This document shows positions 31,181 to 40,082 of a stretch of DNA of 48,368 nucleotides, piece after piece. Below the pieces are notes generated by a model. The model made no database searches and had not been told where the DNA came from. It saw only the letters and a program-made list of their open reading frames with translations. The number at the start of each line of letters is the position of its first letter. Position 1 is the first letter of the stretch. Position numbers and translations under genes: made by a program. Source of the stretch: Deltaproteobacteria bacterium HGW-Deltaproteobacteria-14 (GTDB lineage: Bacteria; Myxococcota_A; UBA9042; PHBI01); the NCBI GenBank assembly GCA_002841945.1, contig PHBI01000024.1, positions 1-48,368 of the forward strand. The letters are read 5' to 3'.

Positions 31181-32593
31181 TCACCCGATGGTGCCTTGGC
31201 GGTCATGATCCCAGCGGCCGAAGACAGCATAGACGCCGCGCGCGCTCGGCCGCAGGATCAGAAAGCGCCGCGCGCGCCACAGGGTGCTGCCGCGGTCCGA
31301 CTCGAGCACTGGCGCCCACGAGCCGAGGTTGTAGTACCGCCCGCCGCCGGTGAGGGGGCGGCGCTCCGGGCGATGGCTGTGGCCGAAGCAGACGACCGGG
31401 ACGCGCAGCCCGCCGGCGATCTGCTCCGCCACGAGCCCCCAGCGGGCGCGCTCCTGCAGCGCCAGGCTGCCGCGCCCCATGGCCCGGAAGACGAAGACCA
31501 GCGACGGGATGAGCACCAGGAGCAGCAGGCCCTGGGTCCAGGTCCTCACCATCAAGATGCCGCCGATGACGATCGCCACCGCCGCGAACATGAAGGCGAA
31601 GCGATCGAGCCACAGCTCATGCACGACGAGCCGTTTGCGCTCGATGATGGGCGGTGAGGCGAGGCGCTCGATCATCGCGATGAACTTGGGCTCGACCCCC
31701 TGCGCGCGGGCGTAGGCCGCGTAGCGCGCTGGGTCCTTGCCCTTGCGCGAGATCGCGCGCTTGCGCCGCGCGAAGATCTCCCACAGCGCGTGCCACGTCG
31801 CCACGAAGTACGCGCTGAAAAAGGCGCGCTTCGGCCAATAGTGGTCGAGCCAGTGCCGGAGGTAGCCGCCGAAGGAGAGGATGAAGCTCTCGTCGTTATA
31901 GGGGTTGAAGGTCCCGAGCCGGCTGAGGCTGTGGCGCCCCATCAGCGAACCGAAGGGGGTCTCCACCTCGGGGGGGCGGTCGCGGTCGGCGGGGACGACG
32001 GGGTCGAGCACGTCGCGGTAGCTGCAGGTCGCGTCGTACTGTTGGCCGTGCTCGGCATAGAGGACGCCGGGGCGGTACACGAACCACGGCTCGAAGCCGA
32101 TGGCCTCGGCGACCTGGGCGCCGCGGCCCGCCGGGGCGGCGCGCGCCACCATCGTCCGGAGCACCTCCTGGACCTCGGGGAAGCACAGCTCGCGGTCGTG
32201 GTTGCCCATGACGAAGATCACGCGGTTGCCGTGGGCGAGGAACCGCGCCAGGCCGGCGACGAACTCGGGGTGGTCGCCGAGGATCCGTTGGACCTTGAAG
32301 ACCGAGGCCTCCGCGGTGGGCGGCAGACCCTCGATCTTGACCTTCATCCCCTCCGGGTGAGCGTGGACGAGATCGAAGTCGAAGGTGTCACCGTTGAAGA
32401 TGACCTCGGTCGCGTCAAAGGTGGCCGGTCGCCGCTCCTGGAGCGACGTCAGGAGCCCCACGAGATCCCGATCCTGGCGACTGCCCGGCCCCTTGTAGGC
32501 CCACCAACCCGGCGCGCTGGAGGTCAGGATCTCGTTGAGGTGCACGTCGCTCAAGAGCACGTGCTCGAAGCGCGGCTCAGCCCTCGCCTCCAC
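31181..32593 (-). CDS. Metallophosphoesterase with two internal membrane helices
   Basis: 470 aa from GTG 32593, 6 bp after the tlpA-like gene. Calcineurin-type motifs are all present: SDVH (15-18), GDTFDF (~69), GNHD (~130), HGQQYD (~181) and GHSH (~403), so a di-metal hydrolase. The closest well-known type is LpxH/UDP-diacylglucosamine pyrophosphatase. Between the HGQQYD and GHSH motifs a ~45-residue hydrophobic hairpin (FMFAAVAIVIGGILM, LLLLVLIPSLVFVF; about 328-370) is inserted, anchoring the enzyme in the membrane from within the catalytic fold. Substrate unknown. Co-transcription with the thioredoxin-like lipoprotein is likely. Confidence 0.85.
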   Translation of the reverse strand: MEARAEPRFEHVLLSDVHLNEILTSSAPGWWAYKGPGSRQDRDLVGLLTSLQERRPATFDATEVIFNGDTFDFDLVHAHPEGMKVKIEGLPPTAEASVFKVQRILGDHPEFVAGLARFLAHGNRVIFVMGNHDRELCFPEVQEVLRTMVARAAPAGRGAQVAEAIGFEPWFVYRPGVLYAEHGQQYDATCSYRDVLDPVVPADRDRPPEVETPFGSLMGRHSLSRLGTFNPYNDESFILSFGGYLRHWLDHYWPKRAFFSAYFVATWHALWEIFARRKRAISRKGKDPARYAAYARAQGVEPKFIAMIERLASPPIIERKRLVVHELWLDRFAFMFAAVAIVIGGILMVRTWTQGLLLLVLIPSLVFVFRAMGRGSLALQERARWGLVAEQIAGGLRVPVVCFGHSHRPERRPLTGGGRYYNLGSWAPVLESDRGSTLWRARRFLILRPSARGVYAVFGRWDHDRQGTIG

Positions 32594-32599
32594 CGCGCC

Positions 32600-33190
32600 T
32601 CACTTCGCCAGCAGCGGCGCGATCTTCGCCTCGAGGGCCTCGGCGGTGATCGCCTCCGAGAACGATCCCACCGGCTTGCCAGCAGCGTCGAAGACGACGC
32701 CCTTGGGGAGCTGCCCGTCCCACTGCTGACCGACCCCGGCGAAGAAGGCGTCCTCGCCCCCCGGGGTCAGGAGGCCCTGCTCGTACTTCACCTTGGTGCG
32801 GTCGAGGACCGCCTGGATCTTGTCGGCCTGATCGGCGCGATCATCGGTGCACAGGCCGATGACCTGAAACCCGTTTGCCCGGTGCTTCTCGTAGTAGGCG
32901 CTCAGGACGGGCATCTCCTCGATGCACGGCATGCACCACGTCGCCCACACCGCGACGAGGGTCACCTTGGCGCCGGAGCCGCGGATCTTCTCCTGCAGCG
33001 CCGCGAGGTCGTAGACCTTCATGGCGTCCGCCTTGGTGACGGCCTCACTCGGCGTCGCGGCGACCGTCGCCGGCGCGGCGACCGTAGCCGGCGCGCTCGT
33101 CGCGGCCGCCGGCGGTCCGGCCTCCTTGCCTCCGCACGCCCCGAGCGACGCCACGAGGGCCACCGCGATCCAGCCACGCAATCTCTTCAT
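32600..33190 (-). CDS. TlpA-like thioredoxin-fold lipoprotein
   Basis: 196 aa from ATG 33190, where MKRLRGWIAVALVASLGACGG gives a signal peptide with lipobox. An Ala/Thr/Pro linker (~25-55) precedes a redoxin domain with WATWCMPC (CxxC), VIGLCTDD and the cis-Pro region LPKGVVFD. It would reduce or isomerise disulfides outside the cytoplasm, fitting the many Cys-rich lipoproteins in this window. Operon with the metallophosphoesterase. Confidence 0.88.
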   Translation of the reverse strand: MKRLRGWIAVALVASLGACGGKEAGPPAAATSAPATVAAPATVAATPSEAVTKADAMKVYDLAALQEKIRGSGAKVTLVAVWATWCMPCIEEMPVLSAYYEKHRANGFQVIGLCTDDRADQADKIQAVLDRTKVKYEQGLLTPGGEDAFFAGVGQQWDGQLPKGVVFDAAGKPVGSFSEAITAEALEAKIAPLLAK

Positions 33191-33390
33191 AGCTCCGCAC
33201 TCCGTCCCGTCTGGATGAGGCGTGCAGGCTACCCCATTCGGCGCGGCGACGCACTGAGAGCCGCGGTCGTGGGCGACGCGCACAGAGGGACGGGCGTCAA
33301 CGCCGTGGACGCCCGCCGCCGGACGAGGCAGGCTGGCGCGATGAATTGGCGCGCAGAGCGCGGGCCGCGAGAGACACGACGAGCGAGCGT

Positions 33391-34710
33391 TTGGAACCCC
33401 CGATCACGAGCCAAGATCGCGCGGTCCTCGAGGTCACCCTCGGGCAGCGCGCGCTGCCGTCGGTGCACGGCGAGCAGACCACCGCGACCGCGTACGCCGG
33501 CCTCGGGAGCCGGCACCTCTTGCTCGCGGCCGACGGCGCCGCCGGCCCCGTGCCGAGCCGCCTCGCGGCCCAGATCGCCACCGCCGCCGCCGCGGCCCGC
33601 TTCCGCGCGTCGGTCTTCCCGAGCGCGGGGGAGCAGCTCGTCGAGGCGGTCGCCGAGGCGCACCAGGCCGTCCGGCGCGGGGCCCTCGGGACCCACGCCG
33701 AAGGGCAGGCCGGCGCCTCGCTCACCGTCGTGGTGGTCGAGCCGAGCGGGGTCACCGCCGCGCGGGTCGGCGGCGGCCGGGTCTATATAATGGTGGAGGG
33801 TCGACTCCACTCCCTCTTCCGCGACGAGGGCCGCGGACACGTCGGCGACCAGGTCACCGCGGCGGAGATCGCGAGCTACAACGACCCCCTGCCGACCGGG
33901 AGCCGGATCATCGCGATCACCGAGAGCGTGGTCCGCTCGGTGGCGGCCGACCTCGACCAGCTCGCCGCCGGCCCGGCCCCGCAGCTCGCCGCCGCGCGCA
34001 TCGCCGAAGCCGCGCGCCGACGCGGACAGTACGAGCCCCTCGCCGTCCAGGTCTGCGAGATTCAGGAGACCCCGACCCGCTTCGGTCACCACCCGGCCTT
34101 CGCCCGCATCGACCGCGCGGCCTCCCGCACCCTCACCGCGGATGGCCGCTGGCTCGGTAAGGGGGAGGGCGCGCGCGCGCGGGCACACGCCCACGGCAGC
34201 GGGCGCGCCGAGACCGGCTGGATCGTGTGGTTCTTCGTCGCGGCGCTCCTCGGCGCCGGCGCCGCCCTGATCGTCAACAGTGGCGTCGCGTCGGTCGCCC
34301 AAGCGCCGATCGCGGTCGACGTCTCCCCCGACGCCAGCGCGACCGCGGCGGAGCCGACGCCGCCACCGAACCCGGAGCTCGCCGACGCGCTCGACGCCCC
34401 CCCCGACGCGGAGCCCGAGGCGCTGCCCGCCGAGGTCGCGGCCGAGATCGCCGCGCTCTTCGACCACGGCAGCCCGAACCGCACCGCACGTGCCGTCCGC
34501 AACTACATCACACGGCGCTGGCCCCGAGACGGTGACCGCGTCTTCACCGACCTCGAGCGCTGGATCGGCGGCCAGAACGACCCAGCGATCATCGCGGCCC
34601 TGCTCGAGCTCATGAAGGACCGCGACCTGAAGCGGACCGTGAAGTGGCTCGAGGACCTGCTGCCGCGCCTCTACGGCGGAGGACCGCCCGAGACCGACGC
34701 GGAGCCCTGA
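33391..34710 (+). CDS. PP2C-like pseudophosphatase with transmembrane anchor
   Basis: 439 aa if TTG 33391 is used; no good SD is visible so the start is uncertain. Residues ~10-225 follow the PP2C fold in order: GEQ (27-29) for the usual NED, ADGAAG (47-52) for ADGMGG, then GASLTVVVVE, GGGR (127-130) for GDSR and TES (177-179) for SDG. Thus three of four metal-binding Asp positions are lost. A membrane helix (276-296) is followed by an Ala/Pro/Asp linker and a helical C-terminal domain of ~100 residues (AVRNYITRRWPRDGDRVFTDLERWIGGQND). It is probably not an active phosphatase; it may bind phospho-partners or scaffold. Confidence 0.75.
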   Translation: MEPPITSQDRAVLEVTLGQRALPSVHGEQTTATAYAGLGSRHLLLAADGAAGPVPSRLAAQIATAAAAARFRASVFPSAGEQLVEAVAEAHQAVRRGALGTHAEGQAGASLTVVVVEPSGVTAARVGGGRVYIMVEGRLHSLFRDEGRGHVGDQVTAAEIASYNDPLPTGSRIIAITESVVRSVAADLDQLAAGPAPQLAAARIAEAARRRGQYEPLAVQVCEIQETPTRFGHHPAFARIDRAASRTLTADGRWLGKGEGARARAHAHGSGRAETGWIVWFFVAALLGAGAALIVNSGVASVAQAPIAVDVSPDASATAAEPTPPPNPELADALDAPPDAEPEALPAEVAAEIAALFDHGSPNRTARAVRNYITRRWPRDGDRVFTDLERWIGGQNDPAIIAALLELMKDRDLKRTVKWLEDLLPRLYGGGPPETDAEP

Positions 34711-34734
34711 GGCGGCGTGGCGCGCGCCGACGGC

Positions 34735-35214
34735 TCACCCGCGCAGCGGCAGCTTGTGGCGCTTGGCGAAGCGCGTCAGCACGTCGGTGTACGGGACCGC
34801 GTCGTGGCGCTCGATGAGCCACGCGACCGCCGCGTCGAGGGGCATCTTGCGGTGCAGCATGAGATACGCGATTATCGTTGTTGGCGAACGATTTAGCCCC
34901 GCCGTGCAGTGCACATATACCGACCGGCCAGCGGTGAGCTCGCGGGCCAAGGCGGCCACCGCGTCATCGAGCCGGCGTGCGAGATCGCGCTTGTCGAAGT
35001 CGACGATCGGCACCCGCACCGAGCTGACCCGGTGGGCGACGTAGAGCCGCCACAGGACGTCCCAAGACAGCCCGCGAGCGCGCAGATCGGCGTCGGTCTG
35101 GAGGCTCAAGACCAGGTCGACGCCGCGCCGGACGAGCTCGTCCACGTCCTCGGCGTGGGCCGGGCCGCTCCCGCAGGCGAGCCGGTCCTCGAGCTGGGTG
35201 AGTCGCAACGACAC
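34735..35214 (-). CDS. Dual-specificity phosphatase, SEX4/laforin-like
   Basis: 159 aa from GTG 35214; a TTG two codons on is possible. The P-loop HCTAGLNRS (HCx5R) and the general-acid region RVPIVDFDKRDL match dual-specificity phosphatases. The order EDVDELVRRGVDLVLSLQTDADL, then WDVLWRLYVAHRVSSVRVPIVDFD, then VYVHCTAGLNR parallels plant SEX4/LSF and laforin, whose P-loop is CxAGxGR; here G is replaced by N. A glucan or lipid-like substrate is possible but unproven. No carbohydrate-binding module is attached. Divergent from 35343. Confidence 0.8.
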   Translation of the reverse strand: MSLRLTQLEDRLACGSGPAHAEDVDELVRRGVDLVLSLQTDADLRARGLSWDVLWRLYVAHRVSSVRVPIVDFDKRDLARRLDDAVAALARELTAGRSVYVHCTAGLNRSPTTIIAYLMLHRKMPLDAAVAWLIERHDAVPYTDVLTRFAKRHKLPLRG

Positions 35215-35342
35215 GCTCGATGGGTAGCAGCACGACCCGCGCGGAGCAAGGGCGGGCCGTAACGGGGTGTACAAGCCCCGGCGCGCGCAGCATGATGCCC
35301 GGCGACCGACGCGCCCCTGAAGAACCTCTGAGGAGAAACGAT

Positions 35343-37694
35343 ATGCGACGCCTCGCGCTGCTCTCGATGCTCGCACTCGCCGCCGCCTGTGGAAAGAGCG
35401 CCCCCGACGCCCCCGACGCCCCACCGGCCGCCGTCGACGCCGCCCCGGCCGTGGACACCGTCAAGCCGCCCCCGCCCTCCCCGCTGACGGAGAGCGCCGC
35501 GGCCCTGAGCGCCCCCCTCGACAAGCCGGAGGCGGTCGCGCTCGCCCTCGACGCCGTCGAGAAGCTCACGGCCTGGGCCGACGCCAACCCCGACCACCCG
35601 GACGCCGCTCCTGCGCGCCTCGCCGCCGCCCGAGGCGGGCTCCTGGCGGCCGTGGCCGGCGCCCCGGAAGAGCGCTCCGCCCGCCTCGCGAAGGTGCGCG
35701 CGCAGGCTGACGCCCTGGTGGCGGCCGGGACCAAGAGCGACGCCGTCGATCCCGCGCGCGTCGCCGCCGCCGCGGCCGCCATCGGCGCCCTCGACCCGGC
35801 CACGGCCGCCGACGGCGCGGCCATCGCGAGCGCGTTCGCCGTCGCCGCCGGCGACGACGAGGCCGCCGCCGCGGCCCGGACCGTGTGGCTCGACGCCGCG
35901 CAGACCGCCATCGCCGGCCTCCGCGCCGCCCCCGGAGCCGAGCCCACGGAGCCGTTCGCCGGCGGCGTCGCCCGCCTGCTCTGCGGCGGCTGCGCCGAGG
36001 CGGCCAAGCTCGCTCCGACCGCCGTGTCCGGCTTCCTCCTCGAGGCCGACCACGGCGCGGGGCTCGTCTGCGACAGCGCCAAGGCCGGCGCCGCCTCCGC
36101 CACGACCAACGGGGCGCGCGCCGCGCTCCTCGCGGCCTGTGACGGGATCGCCCCCAAGGACGCCGAGCCCAGCGCGGTCGCCGGCGAGAACGCCCTGATC
36201 GTCGCGCTGCTCGGTCGCGCCGCCGCCCTGGCCGCGCTCCCCGACGGCGAGGGGCCGCTGGCGCCGCTGCTCGCGGCGCGCCGCGAGGCGCTCACCGCCA
36301 CCCTCGCCGCCCCCTACCCGCTCCCCGTCCCCGCGGTGATCGACACCCTCCCCGAGGGTGATCGCTCACCGGAGGATCGGACCCCGGCGGCCATCGCGGG
36401 CCTCCCCCCTGGCGGCGTGGTGCTCGGCGATCGCGCGCTGGGGGTCTTCGTGATCGGCCCCGACGCCGTCCGCGGCACCCTCCGCCCGACCGTCGCGATC
36501 GCCGACGGCGCGCTCGTGTCGCGCTCGGCCGCCGCGACGCCGCCGGGCGACGGCCTCGTGTTCACCTTCGACGCGCTGGCGGAGGCCGAGGTCGCCCCGG
36601 AGACAGGCGGCATCGAGCCCATCGTCACCGCGGGGCAGGCGATCGCGACCGCGAGCGACGCGATCGCGCCGCCGGACGAGGCCTTCCGCCCAGTCGAGCT
36701 CGTCGTCGACGCCCTCGCCCCGACGAGCGCCGTCGTGCGCACCCTCGATAGCCTCCGCGCCGCGGGCTTCAGCGCCTTCCGATTCACCCGCGGCGCGACG
36801 GCGGGCGACGCGCTCCCGTTCATCGTCCGGGCGGCCCCCGAGGTCATCCCCGCCGAGGTGGCCCCGGGCTTCGCTCAGCCGATCATCGTCAACCTCCGCG
36901 GCGACGGCGTCGACGTCTGGGCGCCTGCGGACCCGGCCGATCCCGCCCCGAGCGGCGACGCGCGCGCCGCCCTCCCCGAGGGGGCCGATACCGGCTACCG
37001 CGGCAAGAAGCTCGTGCGCCTGCGCGTCGCCACCGGTGACGCCGACGCGCGCGGGCTCACGGCGGACACCGTCGCGAAGGTCCTCGACGCCGTCGCGTAC
37101 TGGCGCAAGGCCAGCGGGAACGGCGCGCTGATCCACGTCGCCGCCGACGACGACGCCGAGGCGGCCGACGTCCTGCGGATCGCCGACGCCTTCCAACGCA
37201 CCGCGGGCGCGGCCCTCGCCGATCTCGGCGCGCTCTGGCCCGGCGCCACCTGCCCTCCGCCGCCGACCGGCGGACCACCCAGCGTCTGCCCCGCCGGCGT
37301 CGCCGTCGCCTTCAGCGCCATCACCGTGCCCTCGTCCCGCGGGATCACCCCCAAGCCCGCGGAGCGCGAGCCCCCCAAGCTCGCCGAGCCGCCGCCGTCG
37401 CCGGAGTTCTGCAACTCCCGTGACATCAAGGCGGTGATGGCGCGCGAGAAGCACGCATTCCGCTTCTGCTACGAGACGGAGCTGCGCACCAACCCGACCC
37501 TCGAGGGGAAGGTCCCGGTCGTCTTCACCATCGCCCTCGACGGCAGCGTCAAGGACGTGAAGCTGGGCGCGGTGACGCTGCCCAACGACCGCGTCAAGAG
37601 CTGCATCGTCAGGGCGGTCTCGAAGCTGCGCTTCGCCAAGCCCGACGGCGGCCGCTGCCTGGTGCGCTGGCCGTTCCTGTTTCAGCCCAAGTAG
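35343..37694 (+). CDS. Large lipoprotein with AgmX/PglI-type C-terminal domain
   Basis: 783 aa from ATG 35343, with GAGGAG about 7 bp upstream. The signal peptide MRRLALLSMLALAAACGKS has a lipobox. Most of the protein is Ala/Asp/Val-rich, low in motifs, and may be repeats of alpha or beta type. The last ~95 residues (SRDIKAVMAREKHAFRFCYETELRTN ... LEGKVPVVFTIALDGSVKDV ... CIVRAVSKLRFAKPDGGRCLVRWPFLFQ) match the TonB-like AgmX/PglI C-terminal domain known from myxobacterial gliding and envelope proteins. Probably envelope-spanning interactions; function unknown. Confidence 0.78.
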   Translation: MRRLALLSMLALAAACGKSAPDAPDAPPAAVDAAPAVDTVKPPPPSPLTESAAALSAPLDKPEAVALALDAVEKLTAWADANPDHPDAAPARLAAARGGLLAAVAGAPEERSARLAKVRAQADALVAAGTKSDAVDPARVAAAAAAIGALDPATAADGAAIASAFAVAAGDDEAAAAARTVWLDAAQTAIAGLRAAPGAEPTEPFAGGVARLLCGGCAEAAKLAPTAVSGFLLEADHGAGLVCDSAKAGAASATTNGARAALLAACDGIAPKDAEPSAVAGENALIVALLGRAAALAALPDGEGPLAPLLAARREALTATLAAPYPLPVPAVIDTLPEGDRSPEDRTPAAIAGLPPGGVVLGDRALGVFVIGPDAVRGTLRPTVAIADGALVSRSAAATPPGDGLVFTFDALAEAEVAPETGGIEPIVTAGQAIATASDAIAPPDEAFRPVELVVDALAPTSAVVRTLDSLRAAGFSAFRFTRGATAGDALPFIVRAAPEVIPAEVAPGFAQPIIVNLRGDGVDVWAPADPADPAPSGDARAALPEGADTGYRGKKLVRLRVATGDADARGLTADTVAKVLDAVAYWRKASGNGALIHVAADDDAEAADVLRIADAFQRTAGAALADLGALWPGATCPPPPTGGPPSVCPAGVAVAFSAITVPSSRGITPKPAEREPPKLAEPPPSPEFCNSRDIKAVMAREKHAFRFCYETELRTNPTLEGKVPVVFTIALDGSVKDVKLGAVTLPNDRVKSCIVRAVSKLRFAKPDGGRCLVRWPFLFQPK

Positions 37695-37808
37695 CGCGCG
37701 CCGGCCGGCCAACCGCCGCCCCTCCCCCCGCCACCGCGGAGGGAGGTGTGCGGGCTTCACGCGCCGCTCGGGTTTCGTGCATCCGGCTCGTCCGAGGGCG
37801 ATGGGCGG

Positions 37809-38471
37809 CTACTCTGCTCCACCGAAGACGGCGCGGAAGAGGTCGGCGAGCTGGGCCATCGCCTGGCCGCGGTGGCTGATGGCGTGCTTCTCGGCGGACG
37901 CGAGCTCGGCGAAGGTCTTGCCCGCGGGCTCGTAAAGGAAGTGCGGGTCGTAGCCGAAGCCGGCCGAGCCGCGCGCGCCGTCGATGATGCGGCCCGGGAC
38001 GCTCCCCTCCACCGTGAATGCGCTGGCGCCGAGGTCGAGGGCGTGGCGCCGCCACGGCCCGGCGGGGACCGCGGCCGCCAGCTCCGCCGGGAGCACCAGC
38101 GCCACGGTCGAGACGAAGCGCGCCCCGCGGCGCTCGGCCGGGACCGTCGCGAGCTGGCTGATGAGCAGGGCGTTGTTGTCCGCGTCGCTCGCCCCCTCCC
38201 CGGCGTAGCGCGCCGAGCGCACCCCGGGTGCGCCATGGAGCGCGTCGACGAGCAGCCCGGAGTCGTCGGCCAGGCACGGCAAGCCCGTGACGGCGAAGCC
38301 CGCGATCGCCTTGAGCAGGGCGTTGTCCTCGAAGGTCTCGCCGGTCTCCTCGACCTCGCCGAGCCCGCGCTCGCGCGCGGTCGTCACGGTCACGTGGTAC
38401 GGGGCGAGCATGGCGGCGATCTCGGCCTGTTTGTGGGGGTTGCCGGTGGCGACGACGAGGGTGCGTTCCAT
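37809..38471 (-). CDS. rdgB: dITP/XTP pyrophosphatase (RdgB/HAM1)
   Basis: 220 aa from ATG 38471. Family motifs: LVVATGNPHKQAEI at the N-terminus, EETGETFEDNALLKA, CLADDSGLLVDAL (Mg-binding Asp pair), GVRSARYAGEGASDADNN, then GSAGFGYDPHFLYE and KHAISHRGQA. It hydrolyses deaminated purine nucleotides to the monophosphate, keeping them out of DNA. Divergent from tldD. A perfect 20-bp palindrome, AGCCGCCGCG with its mirror, lies at 38494-38513 in its leader. The 114-bp gap to the convergent gene at 37694 shows no strong terminator. Confidence 0.93.
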   Translation of the reverse strand: MERTLVVATGNPHKQAEIAAMLAPYHVTVTTARERGLGEVEETGETFEDNALLKAIAGFAVTGLPCLADDSGLLVDALHGAPGVRSARYAGEGASDADNNALLISQLATVPAERRGARFVSTVALVLPAELAAAVPAGPWRRHALDLGASAFTVEGSVPGRIIDGARGSAGFGYDPHFLYEPAGKTFAELASAEKHAISHRGQAMAQLADLFRAVFGGAE

Positions 38472-38527
38472 GGCGAGGCTCCGACTCGATGTGAGCCGCC
38501 GCGCGCGGCGGCTTATTGGCAATCGGC

Positions 38528-38556
38528 TTGGCGCCAAGACGCGACGCCGGTAAGGT
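38528..38556 (+). promoter_or_regulatory. Candidate promoter of tldD
   Basis: TTGGCG (38528-38533), 17-bp spacer, TAAGGT (38551-38556). The -35 box overlaps a perfect CTTGGCGCCAAG palindrome (38527-38538) that could be an operator. tldD starts ~40 bp downstream of the predicted start. Confidence 0.4.
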
Positions 38557-38602
38557 GCGAGCGCCCTATAGCACACCTCGCGCGGGCGACAGGAGAGTGA
38601 GC

Positions 38603-40054
38603 GTGACGGAGACCAGCACTCCCGCGACGTCAGTGGACACCGCCCTGATCCGCTTCGGCGTGGACCAGGGCGCCCTGTCTGAGACCCTCGAGGCGCTCCT
38701 CGGCCACCGCCTCGACGACGCCGACCTCTACCTCGAGCACGTCGAGGCCGAGGCCATCTCGATCGACGAGGGGCTCGTCAAGAAGGCCGCGCGCTCGATC
38801 CACCAGGGGGTCGGGGTGCGCGCCGTCGCCGGCGACAAGACCGGCTACGCCCACTCCGACGAGATCGACGGCGCCCGCCTGCTCGAAGCGGCGCAGGCCG
38901 CGCGCGCCATCGCGCAGAGCGGCGGCGCGTCCCGTTCCGTCGCCGTCGCGCCCGCCCGCCCGGCCCATGACCTGTACACCATCGCCTCCGACCCGACCGA
39001 GGAGCCCCTCGAGTCCAAGCTCGACCTGCTCCAGCAGATCGACGCTATGGCGCGCGCCTACGACCCGCGGGTCAAGCAGGTCCAGGCGAGCTTCTCGTGC
39101 GAGCGCAAGACCGTGGTCATGGTCGACGCCACCGGCCGGGTGACCGTCGACGTCCGCCCCCTCGCGCGCCTGTCGGTCGCCTGCATCGCGATGAGCGGCG
39201 ACAACCGCCAGGTCGGCTCCTGGGGCGGCGGCGGACGCCACGACTACGCCTGGTTCCTCGAGGGCGACCGCTGGCACGCGTGGGTCGTCGAGGCCGCCCG
39301 CCAGGCCGTCCTCAAGCTCGACGCCGTCGACTGCCCCGGGGGCACCATGGACGTCGTGCTCGGCCCCGGCTGGCCCGGCATCCTGCTCCACGAGGCGGTC
39401 GGCCACGGGCTCGAGGGCGACTTCAACCGCAAGGGGACGAGCGCCTTCTCCGGCCTCATCGGCAGAGAGGTCGCGAGCCCGCTCGTCACCGTCATCGACG
39501 ACGGCACCCTCCCCGGGCGCCGCGGCAGCCTCAACGTCGACGACGAGGGCACGCCCACCACCCGCACCGTGCTCATCGAGGACGGCGTGCTCAAGGGCTA
39601 CATGCAGGACCGCATGAACGCCCGCCTGATGGGCATGACCCCGACCGGCAACGGTCGCCGCGAGTCCTACGCCTCCATCCCGATGCCGCGCATGACCAAC
39701 ACCTTCATGCTCGCCGGCAAGGACGCCCCCGAGGACATCATCAAGGGCGTCAAGCGCGGCATCTACGCCGTCTCCTTCGGCGGCGGCCAGGTCGACATCA
39801 CGAGCGGCAAGTTCACCTTCAGCGGCTCCGAGGCCTACCTCATCGAGGACGGCAAGGTGACCGCGCCGGTCAAGGGCGCGACCTTCATCGGCAACGGCCC
39901 GGACGTCCTCAAGCGCGTCTCGGCGGTCGGCCACGACATGCAGCTCGACACCGGCATCGGCACCTGCGGCAAGGCGGGCCAGTCCGTCCCCGTGGGCGTC
40001 GGCATGCCGACCATCCGCATCAACGACCTGACCGTGGGCGGCGTGGCCGTTTGA
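38603..40054 (+). CDS. tldD: Metalloprotease TldD
   Basis: 483 aa from GTG 38603, chosen because AGGAG (38591-38595) sits 7 bp upstream. The zinc site HEAVGHGLEGD (HExxxH) and family blocks MSGDNRQVGSWGGGGRHDY, GYMQDRMNARLMGMTPTGNGRRESYASIPMPRMTN and KGATFIGNGPDVLKRVSAVG are well preserved. TldD with TldE forms a heterodimeric protease that trims small unfolded peptides and, in some bacteria, processes ribosomal peptides or toxins; no RiPP precursor is recognisable nearby. Operon with tldE, 28 bp apart. Confidence 0.95.
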   Translation: MTETSTPATSVDTALIRFGVDQGALSETLEALLGHRLDDADLYLEHVEAEAISIDEGLVKKAARSIHQGVGVRAVAGDKTGYAHSDEIDGARLLEAAQAARAIAQSGGASRSVAVAPARPAHDLYTIASDPTEEPLESKLDLLQQIDAMARAYDPRVKQVQASFSCERKTVVMVDATGRVTVDVRPLARLSVACIAMSGDNRQVGSWGGGGRHDYAWFLEGDRWHAWVVEAARQAVLKLDAVDCPGGTMDVVLGPGWPGILLHEAVGHGLEGDFNRKGTSAFSGLIGREVASPLVTVIDDGTLPGRRGSLNVDDEGTPTTRTVLIEDGVLKGYMQDRMNARLMGMTPTGNGRRESYASIPMPRMTNTFMLAGKDAPEDIIKGVKRGIYAVSFGGGQVDITSGKFTFSGSEAYLIEDGKVTAPVKGATFIGNGPDVLKRVSAVGHDMQLDTGIGTCGKAGQSVPVGVGMPTIRINDLTVGGVAV

Positions 40055-40082
40055 GGCCCGCGCGCGCAGCCCGGAGGCAACC

